Source of the DNA: Trema orientale
Lineage: Eukaryota; Streptophyta; Magnoliopsida; Rosales; Cannabaceae
Direction of reading: 5' to 3'
DNA length: 64,000 bases
Assembly (NCBI GenBank): GCA_002914845.1
Contig: JXTC01000047.1
Coordinates: 892,381-956,380 of the forward strand
Below the pieces are notes generated by a model, which did no database searches, was not told where the DNA came from, and saw only the letters and a program-made list of their open reading frames with translations. The translations under genes were made by a program, and so were the position numbers. Every line of letters begins with the position of its first letter. Within the stretch, counting starts at the first letter, position 1. Shown here in pieces: positions 1 through 13,700 of the stretch.

Positions 1-3000
1 GGTCCAACCCTAGCTAGCGTGCTTTCTTTATAAATTAACTGAAAAAAAAAATGATCCACATAATTGTAAAAAAAAGAAGAAGAAAACCTGAAATTATATT
101 TGGTAGGAGGGATTTATGGGAGGATTGAAAGAGGTGCAATCCTTTGTTTGGTATGAGTAACGGAGGAAGGGAAAAGAGAAGTGGAGGGGTTAGGCCCCTA
201 TGGCCCATCAAAATGAATCCCTCCTTCCTTGGGTGGATTGGAAGGAAGAGTAAAGAAAATAAATGTACAGTAACAAATTTACCTTTTAAAAAATTATTTG
301 AAAAATAATAAAATGGGTAAATAATAATTTTATAAATAAAAAGTATGCTCTTTTTTACTCTTCATCCTTCGTTCCAAATAACTTAATATATTATCACACT
401 CCTCTCTCTCATTCATATTCTTTCTCCTTTCTAACTTTTCTGTCCTTCATACTCTCCTTCCCTCTTACTAAAGATAGTAGAGGAAGAGGTTGGGATGAGA
501 AAAAATGAAGTTATATTAATTTAGAGATAGTTTAGAAAAAATCAGGGATATAAAATATGTGATTTAAAATTAAAATTGAGAGTGTGGTTTTCAAGAAATA
601 TGATTGAAAATTAAAATTGAGAATATGATTTTAAAAATTGTATTGAAATAGACAAAAGGTTCACAATAGAGTCATCTTCCACATTAACATGGAAAAGTTT
701 AGAGGTGTATATGATCCCACTATTTTTGTCTGAAATACACAAAATGAATTAAAAATTAGCGGCGTGTGAAGCCTGATAATAAACCTAATAAAGGTTGTAA
801 ACATAAATAAATATATATGAAGTGTGAACCAAAACTCATGCTTCGTGTAATTTAGGTGGACTACCAGTACTGTAAGAATAAAACAACCAATCATGTGTTT
901 TCTTGTCAGTTCTGTTTGCAGACAGGGTGTCCACTTGATTGATCCAAATGCAGTAGAATTAAAGCGAGCCTGCGTTTTTTTTTTTTTTTTTTTCTTTTTT
1001 CTTGAGATANTTTTTTTTTTTAAGTAACGATATAGTATATACATTTGATTTTTATTTTTTAGAACGTTACAGTAGTTTTTAGTAAAATTTATAACATTGT
1101 TATTATTTTTTTAAAAGGGAAATTAAGTAAATATATATGGCTTGTCCTTTTCTTTCGTTAGAGCATCTTTCTTCCCCTCTCTCCAATTCCTATATGTCTA
1201 GCTAGGTTTTTACTTTCACCTGAACGGGATATGATTTTTTTTTTTTTTTTTGTCTTTTCATATTTTAATGATCTTTCAATGTGTGTTAAAACATAAATAT
1301 ATACATATTCCAATCCAATAAGTATTCTTTTAACCTATTGATAGGTATTTTTTTTTATCATTAGATTATGACGTAGCAGTTACTATAATTTGAATAGTTG
1401 GTAAAAAAATAATAAAAATAAATATTTATTATTTAATATTTTTATCTTTTCACTTTTTACCATGAAAAAAAATACTTAATCAACTTTAATTCAGCAAAAT
1501 AATATTTATAGATAGATAAAAAAAAATACCTATTAAATTGGTGCCTATACCTATTAGATTGGTATATATATTACATATATATATCTATAGACATTTTGTC
1601 CCATAAAATTCTCGATTTGTACGAGTATTGTTGCTTTTTATTATCTTTGTGTTACTAACTTGTATGGTTTTATTTTTTAGATCTAAAACGTAAAAGGTCG
1701 AGATCTTAAATATTTTATTCTATCAAATATCAATTTCTACAAGCGATATTTGTTAGTAACAGAATGCGTATAAAACAGATGGTGAGATGAAAATCAGCCA
1801 TGTATGATATTCGGACTGGATTTTCAGGTGAGAATGATATAATAAGTGAAATCAGCAGCGTGGACAAGAAACAAAGTGAATATTAATTTCCACTGGAGTT
1901 TTATAGGTGGGAGTAACAAGTATTTAGGTGAAGAATGTAATTAGGGATGTGAATATAACCCATAGTTAAAGGTATCCGTGGTTATCTGATCCGAACGGGG
2001 AGGAAAAAAACCGCTCAAGCAGAGAAAATGACCAGAACAGAAAATAACCGCACCGTTAATATGTGGGTATGGTGCGGGACGGTATTAGCATAATCCGAAC
2101 CATACCCGTCCCGATATATATATATATTTACATAAAAAAATTATTATACATATAAATATCTATTTAATTTTACACTATCTATATTCTTATCTCCCTTTTA
2201 TACGTGGCCCTAACATATTTTTCTTTTTTAAATATGGAAAAATCCTACATTTAAGTGTGGATAACTGGTTATGGACTCGTATGTCCTAGAGGCGAATTTA
2301 TCGTGCATGGGCTGACATGTGGATTATCATGGAGGTGTCATTGTTCGCAGTAAGTACACCGCTTGTCTAAAAGAGATCTTTACCTTCTTTTGATACTTGC
2401 GTATAACACCATAAAGAATGTATTGCCTTGAAAAAAACATGTAGAAGTTATGTAAAAAAACTAAATTAACTCCTTCTTTCCATGCTTCCAGAGAATAAAC
2501 GAACTTTTCTCAATACTTCTCGTTAATGTCTTAATTTAATTTCATTTCCTTTCCAAAGAATTACTAAGAAAATAAAGGTCAATAATTCTTTTTTTTTTTT
2601 AAAACTAAATAACTAAGTAATGGTAACTTCCCCAACCCCTAATTTTCAATATAAAGAGAAAACACAACATTTGCCAGAGATGTTTGCATGATTACACTTT
2701 CCTTTTGAGTTTTTTTACTTCGCCAAATGAAAAAATAGTGAAAATTTTCTCGTATTATTTAAAAAGATATTGCCTTTTCCTTACATTTGAAAAAAAAAAA
2801 TGTAACAAGCAGGAATGCAGTAAGACGTAAAATCTGCTATATAACCACAGAATGTATTTTTCAAAAAATGTGACAACATGAACATTTTGTAACCACTTTG
2901 CCATGTTATTTATTTTAGTCTTGGAATATCATAACTCAAATTTACTTTCAATATGCCCATATTTAGTTCTCAAACTATTTTTGTTTTTCAATTTAGTTCA

Positions 3001-3600
3001 TGAACTTTCAAATCTCATATTTTGCTAATTATGCTTCTTCTTTTTTTTTTTTTAAAGCCTAAGTTCTGATTCATTGTTTATAATAAAATTGTTCAAATTT
3101 ATTAAATTCAGCCAAAAATGGAGTTTGTAGTGGCAAAAACATGACATTTGAAAATTAAAATCAGGAATTGAAAATGACATTTGGGATATTTTTTCAAGAA
3201 CTAAAAACAATATTAACCCAAAAAAAAAAAAAAAGAAAAAGAAAAAAAGAGATCATATGACACTCACACGCGTACTTACATGCGAGTAAGACCAAACATT
3301 TACACTCAGAAATGAAACTACATTATTTTATTGCACAAAACGACATCAGTTGCTTTCAAAGCCCATTGCCCACCAAAATTGTTAAACCCACACTCACCAC
3401 CTACACGACACTTGCCACTACCTGCCACTAAAGCCATGCACTGCACTCATATCTCCAGCTCTCTCCAAATTTTTACCTTGACTTACCTTCTTCTTCTTCT
3501 TCTTCTTCCACCACCACTACTCTCTTCCCCATTCTCCTAAACCCTCCAAAACCCCAATTCTCAACTCAAAAAACCTCTTGCTCTGTTCCACTTAGCTCTA
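1..3600. other. Intergenic region left of MRS2, AT-rich with MITE remnants
   Basis: No coding gene is supported here. The stretch is AT-rich with long A/T runs. A weak inverted-terminus unit spans about 153-385: it starts TTTGGTATGAGTAACGG and ends near CCTTCGTTCCAAA. A MITE-like unit lies at 1311-1569. A possible hAT remnant starts near 1938 (TAGGGATGTGAATA), with GC-rich imperfect repeats to about 2125. A weak foldback lies near 2920-3220. The C/T-rich stretch from about 3360 to 3600, with a TTC run at 3490-3507, is probably promoter or 5' leader of the next gene. Confidence 0.5.
1311..1569. mobile_element. MITE-like element, CCAAT-AGGTATTTTT family
   Basis: The left end reads CCAATCCAATAAGTATTC, followed by ACCTATTGATAGGTATTTTT. 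The right end has the inverse, AAATACCTATTAAATTGG, with an extra copy (ACCTATTAGATTGG) just outside. The same terminal words occur in the elements at 9052-9437 and 18188-18428, so this is a diverged member of a dispersed non-autonomous family. It has no coding potential. The interior differs from the other copies, so membership rests on the termini only. Confidence 0.45.
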
Positions 3601-3772
3601 CCATTTCTGGGTTTTTCATCTCAAGAACACCCAGAACCAGAACCAGAGCCAAAATAGCTTAAAACATCAAGATATAGCTGGGTTTTGCTTGGCTTGGTGA
3701 ATTTGGTTTGGTTTGGGTTTTTTTTTTTTTTTCCTGATGTTGGAGAACTGGTAGTGGTTGATTTTTAAGGAC

Positions 3773-6700
3773 ATGGGTCGAGATGGGTTTCTGGTCCCTG
3801 TGGAGAGTCAGTCGTCTCTGGTGAAGAAAACGGCTGTTTCTACGAGCTGGGTTTTGCTGGACCAGTCTGGGAAAGGAACTATATTGGATTTGGATAAGTA
3901 TGCCATTATGCGCCGGGTTCATATCCACGCCAGAGATCTTCGAATTCTTGATCCCCTCTTATCATACCCTTCGACCATTTTAGGCAGAGAAAAAGTCATT
4001 GTTCTCAATTTGGAGGTTTATTTTTTGTTTTAATTTTTATTTTTTTTGGCGACTTAGCTTTTTCATTTGGTTTTATTTATTGTGGTTTTTTTTTTCTTTT
4101 TTTTTTTTTTCTGGGTATTGGGTTCCAGCACATCAAAGCAATTATCACAGCAGAGGAGGTAAATATTTATTGTACGAATTGCCCTGTTATTTTTTTTTCA
4201 ATATAAAAATTGTACTATTTGATACTGTTGCAGTGTTACTTAATATCGGAAAATAATGTGGTGGGGCCTTGTTACTATTATCATTATTTTTTAAACAGTT
4301 CAATCTTCTTATGTTTTGCTTTGAGAATTGTTGAAGATGTGGAAAATAATTCAGACTGCTTTTGAGTGAAATTAGCTGAACTCTGAGGCGAATTTTTGGT
4401 GTAGGTGTTGCTTAGAGATCCATTGGATGACAATGTGATTCCTATTGTGGAGGAACTTCAAAGGCGGTTACCTTTAACGGGTGCTAGTTCCAAAGGCCAA
4501 GGGGAAGAAGAAGAGCAACCTGCAGGGGTACGAGATGAGGCCGAGAACGGCGAAGAAAATGGTATCTCAAACCAGATTATGCTTTCATGTCCAGTGCCTT
4601 GTCTAGTTCTTGTGTTTACATTGAACCATGAATGATAACATTGCTGTGTGTTGGAATAATCATAGTCTTTTTGTGCTAAGCTAATTTGCTTTTTGTATCA
4701 TCTAGACTATAGCTTGATGTTCTCATGATTTCGCAACTTTGCGTCGTGCAATGCAGAGTTCCCATTTGAATTCCGGGCCTTAGAAGTTGCACTGGAAGCT
4801 ATTTGTAGTTTTCTTGATGCTTGCACAAGAGAATTAGAAGCCGCTGCTTATCCGGCTTTGGACGAGCTGACCTCCAAGGTAACGGCTCGCTTAATGATAC
4901 TTCATATTTTCTCCGTCCATTCAGCTTAACTTATAGTTCTAAGGAACTTATAGATAAAGTGAGTATAGTTGCATGCAGATTAGCAGCCGTAATTTGGATC
5001 GAGTGCGAAGACTAAAAAGCTCAATGACAAGATTGACAAATCGGGTCCAAAAGGTATGTTGAACGGTTTGATATGTCTCTGTATGACATTCGGAACTATA
5101 TGCTAGTAATTTGCCTAGGATTGGTTCCTATGCAGGAATATGATTTGCTTAAATTGGTTGAATAAACATTAACTCTATATTGAGTGCACATGACAGTTCC
5201 GGTTTATTTCCATGACATTCCAGACTTTAGATAAAATAGCTACAGGACATCTTCTTGGATTCTAATTCCGGTATCTAATGTGCTATATCAACAAGGTCCC
5301 GGCAATTCTGTAAGGATTAAATATAAATGTATACGGAGCATCAACATTAAAAGAAACAGACTAACATAATCTGAATTATTTAGTTTTAGCTCTTCCACAG
5401 AATAGCAATTAGGAAGAGAATGGCTTTAATCCATGACATTTGGCTTGTTCTATCTGGTGGAGTTAATGCATGGTTTACAGGTAAGGGATGAACTAGAACA
5501 ACTTCTTGATGATGATGAAGATATGGCAGACCTTTACCTATCAAGAAAGTTGGCATCTTCACCGGGCAGCGGATATGCTGCTCCAAATTGGTTTTTCAGC
5601 TCTCCCACCATAGGCTCGAAGATATCCAGAACAAGTCGGGCAAGTACTCAAACTGTTCGAGAAGAGAATGATGTAGAGGAGCTCGAAATGTTGCTCGAGG
5701 TTATAGCACACATGTCTTTTTCCATGTTAATTTTCAGATCTTGTTATGTAAATTTCTATATAAGATTTCTGAACTCTGAAACACTTTTTATGTCATCTCA
5801 GGCTTATTTTATGCAAATTGATGGGACGCTAAACAAGTTAACCACGGTATGCACTGTTTAATTTTTGTGCTAAGCATAAAAATCAAAATTTAGTTGGATA
5901 GGAAGTGACACTGAGATGTCAAAAATGATGTCATAACAATCTCTTACATAACAGCTGCGTGAATACATCGATGACACAGAGGATTACATCAATATCCAGG
6001 TAAATTGACAAGATCATCTAATCATGAAAATGTTTGTGATTGGTGCTAATTACTGTCTAGCATACTTAATTCCTATTAAATTACGTTGCAGCTAGACAAT
6101 CATCGAAATCAGCTTATTCAGGTAGTGTTCTAAACCCAATTAAAGTCCTAACATTCCTGACTTATGTATTTGTATTTCTTGATAGAAAAATCTTCATAAT
6201 ATTTAGGTGGTTTTGTGTAGTAATAGATGGCATATATTCTTAAATATTGATGCAGCTAGAGCTTTTCCTATGTTCTGGAACTGTTTGTGTATCTGTGTAT
6301 TCTTTGGTTGCCGCAATATTTGGCATGAATATCCCTTATACATGGAAGGAAGGCCATGGCTACGTCTTTAAATGGGTAAGTACGTAATAGAATATTGCAC
6401 AATCTCATTAGTCCATAAAGGAAAGAGAGAGAAATTAGTGCATACGTACCCAATAAGAGGAGTGCTAGCGTCACTCTTCAGTCTCATAATTTGATATGTT
6501 GACTGACTCTACTGACATAATTCACATTACAATATTATTAAATTGCATAAAAGAATCTATTTATCAAACAGTGAGATTGGATTATTAATTTTTTAGGAGA
6601 GTGAAATTAGCATTTCTCTTATATCTTATATATTTTCCGGTATAACGATAATAATTTTTGTTGTAACTTTTATTTATTTATTTATTTTTGTTATATTTAC

Positions 6701-6806
6701 TTTTCTTTTGTAACATTAGGTGGTCATCCTCACGGGAATACTTTGTGCCTTTATTCTGGTATCAATAATTTCCTATGCTCGGCACAAAGGCCTTGTTGGA
6801 TCTTGA
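3773..6806 (+). CDS. MRS2: Magnesium transporter, MRS2/CorA-like family
   Basis: Predicted to be a membrane Mg2+ channel or transporter of the plant MRS2/MGT family. Exons are 3773-4015, 4129-4158, 4405-4561, 4757-4878, 4979-5053, 5481-5699, 5802-5846, 5955-5999, 6092-6121, 6256-6375 and 6720-6806. All introns are GT-AG and keep frame, giving 390 aa. The N-terminal domain has the family stretch [10 protein letters not shown], then [11 protein letters not shown] across exons 2-3, and an acidic [14 protein letters not shown] segment in exon 6. The first membrane helix (about 323-344) runs into the diagnostic GMN at 345-347. The second helix is about 363-381, with a short basic tail. The length matches the short MRS2-2/MRS2-7 clade rather than the longer members; this placement is from family memory. 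ATG 3773 is used because [10 protein letters not shown] matches the family start; the in-frame TTG upstream is not needed. Confidence 0.93.
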
Positions 6807-8257
6807 ATGAGCTCAATCGGAAAGATGGATATGTATACATATGAATGATTCCAAAAGTTATTAACTGGGAGTTTTTGTTGAATATTGGAAGTTGGATCGT
6901 ATACAGATAATTATAAAAATTGGACTAGATACATTATAGCAGATTGGATCATTCGTTTTCCACTAAATTAAGCTTTCTGCCATATATTTATATGCATTTT
7001 CATTGTTTTTGACTTGGCAGTTGGCCTGTTTGCAAGTCTGTGGAAGGCGAGAGAAACCACATGTTGTTTTGGATGCTGGATAGAAACAGTTAGGATGACA
7101 TGTCGTTTATTATTCTGTGAGGAAAATGATATCACGGGCAACGACATTTTATTTTCTTCGAGGGAATAAACCAGATAACATGTGCCGTTTGCGCTAATAA
7201 GCAAATTGCCCACTTCACCATTAAACGACGTGCGTTTAGAACATCTCAAGGACACGGGGTTAACAATTATTAATCATGTCGTTTAAACTATGAAAAAGAC
7301 GAATTGTTTTATGATATGAATTCATGTCGAATTGACTTAGCATGCTGCTAGATTTTTTTTTTTTTTTTAATGTATTTATTCTTCGAGTGAAAGCCGGCTA
7401 GAAAGTGACCCTTCTGGGAAAATATCCAAGACAAAACCACAACTCTGGGGCCTTGAGGAACAAACGACATGTTTTTTTGGTAAAAATTAACACTAGACGA
7501 CAACGGAGAAAAACTAGAAAAAATTTTTATGCATTTTGATTTTTTTAAAAAAAAAAAACAAAAGAATTAAATCTACTCTGGACTTTTGGTGGACGCTTCA
7601 TTTCATAGTTCAATAGATCAATAGTTTACATTAGCTTGGGATTTTTAACATTTTTTTTTTTCACCTTGGAGCCTAGAGCAAGTAAACGACAGGATCGGAA
7701 AATGAAGGTTATAGCTTATAGGGCTGGAGAGGTGGGCCCCACACGGTTGGTCATAGGAACATCAGAATTTGGATGCCTTTAATATATTTCCAACAAACAA
7801 CTAATTAAAGGGTAAGGCATACTTTATTGACTTGCTCAGACTAGAAACATATCATTCATATTCTTCACACTACCAGCCCCCCTCCCTCCCCAACCCCAAC
7901 TTAACGCCAACAATTTCATATTTGTAATTGTCACACTTTACTTTTATCCTCTTCGCCCAAGTATTCGTCCTCCTCCTTTTCTTTCTTTCTTTGTACCAAA
8001 TTCTATTTAATATAATTTACTAACTTGTCTTTTCTTTTCCCTTTTTTTAATTTTATTTTTTTTTGGTTGTTCTTGTTTTTTCTTGCATGTGAACCATATG
8101 CCCCTTTAAGAAATTAAATAATAGGTGAATTGAATCAAGGTGAGTTTCCGCTGTGAGCCCATTTGAGCTTTTCATATTACTGTGGTGAATGACTCAATGA
8201 TGATATTATAGTTTGAGTTATCCATATAAGGTTATTACAGTAAAATCAAGATTTCGG

Positions 8258-8262
<5 letters not shown>

Positions 8263-8289
<27 letters not shown>
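8263..8289. repeat. (TA)n microsatellite
   Basis: An uninterrupted TA dinucleotide run of about 27 bases, seen directly. Similar shorter TA runs flank the MITE pair at 9052-9437. Confidence 0.9.
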
Positions 8290-9051
8290 TTGCTATAGCG
8301 AGACACGTTAATATCTAAGGCAGGTCTTTCTTTTTATAACATAGTGGCAGAATAAATTTTTATTTCTTGTTTTTGAAAGTAAAACAATCAAGCTGCTTGA
8401 GCGAATTAATATCCACAACTAGTTTTATTTTTAAAAATAAAAATATTACGGAGCAAGCATGTAACATTATTGTTATACGCTAATTATTTGTTTTATTTTA
8501 AGAAGAAAAATTTACAAGTGTCAAGCTGCTTTTTTGCAATGTATATAGGCCTTTTCTAAATTCAACGAATCCAAAAGCTAAATTAATTGTTTTTATTTTC
8601 TTCTTGTTAAAAGAAAGAAGGAGATTTGAACCATAAACTTCACTGTTAAAACTATGACGAATGCTAACAATAATAGTTCCTCTATCAATCTCTTTCTCCC
8701 ATGCTTTATTTATTTATTGACACCTATCTTTTTTTTATTTTTTTTCAAACAGTTAAAAAATAAGAAAAATTAGGTGAAATACACTCCTTTAATAGTAAAT
8801 TTTAGAAAATACATCACTCTCAATAGTTTTTAGATGAAATACACCCTCTTTAAAAACAGAGATATAAAAAGATTTATATACCCTTAAGTTAAGAGCGCTA
8901 GATAGAGGTATCGAGAGCTAGACAATGTGTCTAGAAACTTAAAAAAGAAAGGTACATTTGAGTGTTTAGTACCAGATAAGGTATCGAGAACAGTAGACAT
9001 GATGTTGAATTGCGTTAAATAAGGTGTCTAGTAACTTCAAATAATATATAT

Positions 9052-9437
9052 ATATATATTGCCAATCCAGTAAGTATTTTTTTTAGCCGTTGGATCATCA
9101 TCTAATGGTGATTCAACGGCTATAATGATATGCACGAAAAGACGTGTATTATTAATGCTATTTCTCTCTCTTACTTTTTAATATAAAAAAATGTGTAAAA
9201 AAATTTTCATTAGCTAAATTGATATCTATGCATAGGTGAAAAAAAAAAAAAAAAAAACCTACTGGATTGNATTTTTTTATATTAAAAGGTAGGAGAGAAA
9301 AAAAATATTAATGATGCACGTCTTGTCATGCATCTCATTTTAGCCGTTAGATCATTATTAGATGATGATCCAACGGCTAGAAAAAAATACCTACACATAG
9401 GTATAAAAAAAAAATGCCTACCGGACTGGTAACCTAT
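9052..9437. mobile_element. Two head-to-head MITE copies forming a long inverted repeat
   Basis: The left arm starts TTGCCAATCCAGTAAGTATT, then AGCCGTTGGATCATCATCTA, and runs to about 9190. The right arm is the inverse: it holds TAGATGATGATCCAACGGCT and ends CCTACCGGACTGGTAACC. The outer ends abut TA runs on both sides, so the target was probably a TA microsatellite. The junction near 9262-9270 carries CCTACTGGATTG and an N. The arms are roughly 140 bp and imperfect. The same family occurs at 18188-18428. No coding capacity. Confidence 0.65.
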
Positions 9438-10560
9438 ATATATATATATATATTTGAGTTTTGCACTAGAAAATGGTGTCAAAAGGCACTAGACAAAGTA
9501 TCTAGCAACTTGATCTTCCTGTCTAACCAGAATATAAACCCTTAATAAGATACGTGTTATGAGCATTTTTGTTTTTAAAATAATTTAAAACTTAAAAAAA
9601 TCTACGCATCAAAAAATTTATTAAGATGAGTTTATTTCTTAAAATACACTATGATTAAAGCTGTATTTTATAAAGAATTCTTAAAATATACATCTTGTGA
9701 CTTGATTTTTCAGTAAAAAATGAATAAAATACGTGTCAATAACTAAAAAGCTGAATTAGAGGCTATTATATTTCTCAAAAACATATACATTGGATAATTG
9801 GTTATTAAAATAAACGGCAAATAAGTATGAGTGGATTTTATAACAATCTGTTAGTTCCGAAATATTCTTAATTTCTACTAAACTTTTTTCTTTTATTATT
9901 TTGGATTCTATTAGATGATTCAAACGAAGTGAACTTCACTTGCAAACTAGAACCATTTTACTTTGAAGCTGTCTCAAAAGAACAGAACAGAACAGAACAA
10001 AAAGTACAATGCATGCTACAGGCCTCGCTAAAATGCACCTGCTCACACGATAACAGACTCTCCCAGCCCTACTCCTCCACCCGGAAGAAAAACTAGGCGT
10101 CGCGTATACGAAATCGAGTGCGCATCTTACCATGGTGCGCACCCCTGGCGCACATTATCTCTTTCTCACAACTCGAATTCTTCATCACACTATTCAACCC
10201 GGCTTTTAATATACATGTTTGAATAAAACAAACAAAATTTACAATTACTAATAAAAAAGAAAAAAACAAAAGGAAAAACTCTTGGTTCATGCTCTTTTCG
10301 ACGAAGAGAGCCTCTCTCGATTCCAGATCAATCAACCATAGACACCCTTATTCGAAACCCCCCAGAACCCACGTCGAATTCCCACAAATCAATCATACCC
10401 ATCTCTTGAATCTCAACCCCCTTCATAGCTTTTGGCTTCTTCACCTTCTTTTTCAATCTACAGGGTACCCACAAGTTATGCATTTTTTCTTTGAAATTTC
10501 TTGCACGTTATTTTGGTGGGATTTTCTGGGTCTTTTCTTATAGTCCTGGTGCTCGTGTAT

Positions 10561-10732
10561 TTGGGTTTAATGCAGGTGAACTGAAGGAAATGGACGTAAA
10601 TTTGTTGTGTGTATTAACATGCAGTGATTGGACACGTGGGTGAGTTGGGGAAGAAGAAGAGATAAGTGGCCGTGTCAGAGAGAGAGAGACAGAGAGAGAT
10701 AGAGAGCGGTTTTTCTTTTGAAGCGTCTGGAG
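10561..10732 (+). promoter_or_regulatory. Probable 5' leader of DRIP gene with GA tract
   Basis: The last 60 bases before the ATG are a purine-rich tract (GAGAGAGAGA, GACAGAGAGAGA), typical of plant 5' leaders. The transcription start cannot be read from the sequence. Confidence 0.4.
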
Positions 10733-13700
10733 ATGGCGAATCAGGTGGTGAAAGTCAGGAGAGAACCGATTGCGGCATGCATGACTTGTCCGCTTTGCCA
10801 TAAGCTCTTCAGAGACGCCACCACCATATCTGAATGCCTGCATACGTGTGAGTCTCTCTCTCTCTATCTTCCTCGTGTCTCAAATGGGTATCTCTTGTTT
10901 TGGCTAATTGGGTTTTTGATTCTCGAAATTTTGAGTCTTCTCGAGTGTTTTCTGATTTGGGTTCTTGTTTATTTTTCGTTTTTCTTATCTGGGTTTCCTT
11001 TGGTTTTGACTTGTGGGCGTGTTTGTAAACGTATTTTCAGGATATGGGTATTCGGTATTTTCGTATTTGCTGAACTTTTTACTCGAAGATTTAGGGAAGT
11101 TAATTATGTTGGTTTAGCAATACTTGGTGATAAAGTTTGGTCATTTACTTTGAAATGACTGACTGACGACTCTCATGGTTTTGAAGACTATTTAGGCCTG
11201 CTCGTCAATGAGCAAGCTTGGGTCTATAATTGTATAGTTGATGCAGGATGAGAATGCCTTTGTTTTGTTTTGTTAATTTAATTTTATTGTTTGCTGAAAG
11301 ACCAGAATGTGTTTGTTTATTTTTGTTTTTATTTTTTAAAAAAACACAAATTTTTATCTCTAGTTTTTTTCCTCGTTAATGCTTAAAGGTGAATATTAAT
11401 GTTAATATCTAAATTCCAGTCTATGCCTCGTAAATATTTCCTTTTATAGTCGCTGGTTTCTTCCTAATTAAGTGAAGAAATTTCATTGTTTTAATTGCTG
11501 TTTTGCTTGAAAATTTCACATCTTTGAGAACCTCGACTTTAGAGTGAAGCTTTTTAAGTTTCTTTACTTGGTTAACATAATAATTATCTACTTGTGTTTT
11601 TGAACTTCATCCAGTTTGCAGGAAATGCATATATGATAAGATATCCGACGAGGAATTAGAGTGCTGTCCAATATGCAATATCCATCTCGGTTGCGTTCCA
11701 TTGGAGAAACTGAGGTTAGGTCCTTCCACCTCTTGCTGCTACTTTGTCTCTCTATGATTGTTTATGATCTTAATTAGCCACCAGAAAAAAGAAGAAAAAA
11801 ATAGTGCATTTGCAGAGTTTGGTCACTAGAAAATGGAGGGTCAAGCCTGTTAATGTTTAGTTAAATCATAACTTGCTTGACTAATCCAAATGTTTCATTA
11901 CTTGTACCCTTCTAATGTAGAAGAGAAAAACAGCTTATTGAGCAAGAATGCGCTTGCATTATTGTAGACTGACCACACAAATGAGTAATATTTGAGGTTT
12001 TTGTTAATGAGACAGTATATTCAGCCATCTTTTGGTTTGGTTACTAGGCCGGACCACAACTTGCAAGATTTAAGAGCAAAAGTCTTCCCTATTAAAGGAA
12101 GAAAGGTAAAGGCACCTGAAGTTGTGGTGCCAGTTCCACTACCTGTAAGAAGAAAGGAAAGGTCGCTTTCTTCATTGGTTGTCAGCACTCCAAGAGTATC
12201 GGCCCATGCTGCCATGACTGGTAGAAGAACAAAATCTGCTACAAGAAAGGCTGCTGCTTTACGAGGATCCAGTTTTTCGATTGAAAAACCTGTTAAGAAA
12301 GAGGAAGATTCTGTTGAAGATCATCCAGAAAGCTCTAGTTCACCTGACACTTCAAATAAGTTATCTCAGAATAATAGGCAGGTAAAGGAGGGCATCATTC
12401 TCTTGTACATATTGTCTGCTTATCAATAGTCTTCTTGAAATGCTGATGCAGTTTTCTTTTGTAAGTTATAAACACATTTGCTTCAGTTTACTAATATTAT
12501 TGACTGGTGCAGAGCTCTTTCCCTGCTGAGCCTAGCCAACCTCTTCCCAATAAAGAAACTGAGAATGGTGGTGAGCAGTGGGAAGGGAAATTGGATCTGT
12601 GGAAACCTTTAAATTGTTTGGTGGAAGTAGCAAACAGGACCAAGTCTGTAAAGTCCAATTCACAAGGCTCTGACAATAAAGTAGAGCCTACCCTAGTTGT
12701 TGAAGATGAACATCAAGCTCGTAAATCAAAAATTAAGGAGAACAAACGCAAATCAAAAGTTGAGGATGAAAAGAACACTGATCCTGTTTATTCAGTAACT
12801 GTGAAACCTAAAAAGGTGCGCAGGGTCCGCCGGAAAAGGGAAGCTGCATTCGGGGAATCATTGATTTCACCCCAAGCTGTGCTTGACGCTGCTAGTGCCA
12901 AGCACGAAAGAAGAGTTGGTCCAATTTGGTTTTCACTTGTAGCTTCTGAAGACCAGTGAGAAAATTTTAAACTTTTTTATTGTGGTTTACAATATTCAAT
13001 GAAAAGTGAGTAATGTTGTTCTTACTAATTTCAAATTTATGGTTACAGGGAAGGAAGTGCACCTTTGCCTCAAATTCGAGCTAGTTACTTAAGAATAAAG
13101 TGAGTGTTGTTTAACTTTATTTACAGGCACTATATACATTAACTTGCTCAATGAATTCGTCTGGTGCAGTTTAATCATTAGTTAAATACGGATTCTGAAG
13201 ATATTTTAACTATATTATTTGGGAGTTGTTCATGAAATTTTCAATGAATCTATACCACTTGGGTCTTTTCGTACGAGTTTTCAAGCTTTGCTGATTATAT
13301 TCATTCTTTGGATAGTTGTTCTTTTTTCTTCTTTTGCCGTTAAATCTGTTCAATTCGATTTTTATCTATTTTGACCCTATGTCGAGACTGGGTATGGGGT
13401 CCCTTTGATGTAGAAAAAGACGTGTTTTGTGATCTCCCATAATGGAAATCTCCTACTGGCCTTTTATTTATTTATTTATTTTATTATTTTTTTTTTTTTG
13501 TGGTTGGCCCAGAAGCGGGGTAAGGGATTGGTAAGGGCTATTACTGTTAATTTACTAATCTGTCTTCCTTTGAGGAAGTAACTTCAAGATCAATGACCAA
13601 GCAATCCCTCTATCCTGTCTCCCAAACTTATGGCAGGACTATGGTTTTATCACCAATATGGTCTGTAATGGAAAATGAATTCAAGCTTCTATAAGACAGA

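Larger units (their letters stand above)
6807..10560. other. Intergenic region between MRS2 and DRIP genes
   Basis: The MRS2 3' UTR probably occupies the first 200-300 bases. No further gene is supported. The stretch contains a TA dinucleotide run (8263-8289), a pair of inverted MITEs (9052-9437) flanked by TA runs, one N at 9270, and otherwise AT-rich sequence. Around 10270-10560 the sequence becomes C/T-rich, like a promoter or 5' leader of the following gene, and a leader intron there is possible. Confidence 0.5.
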
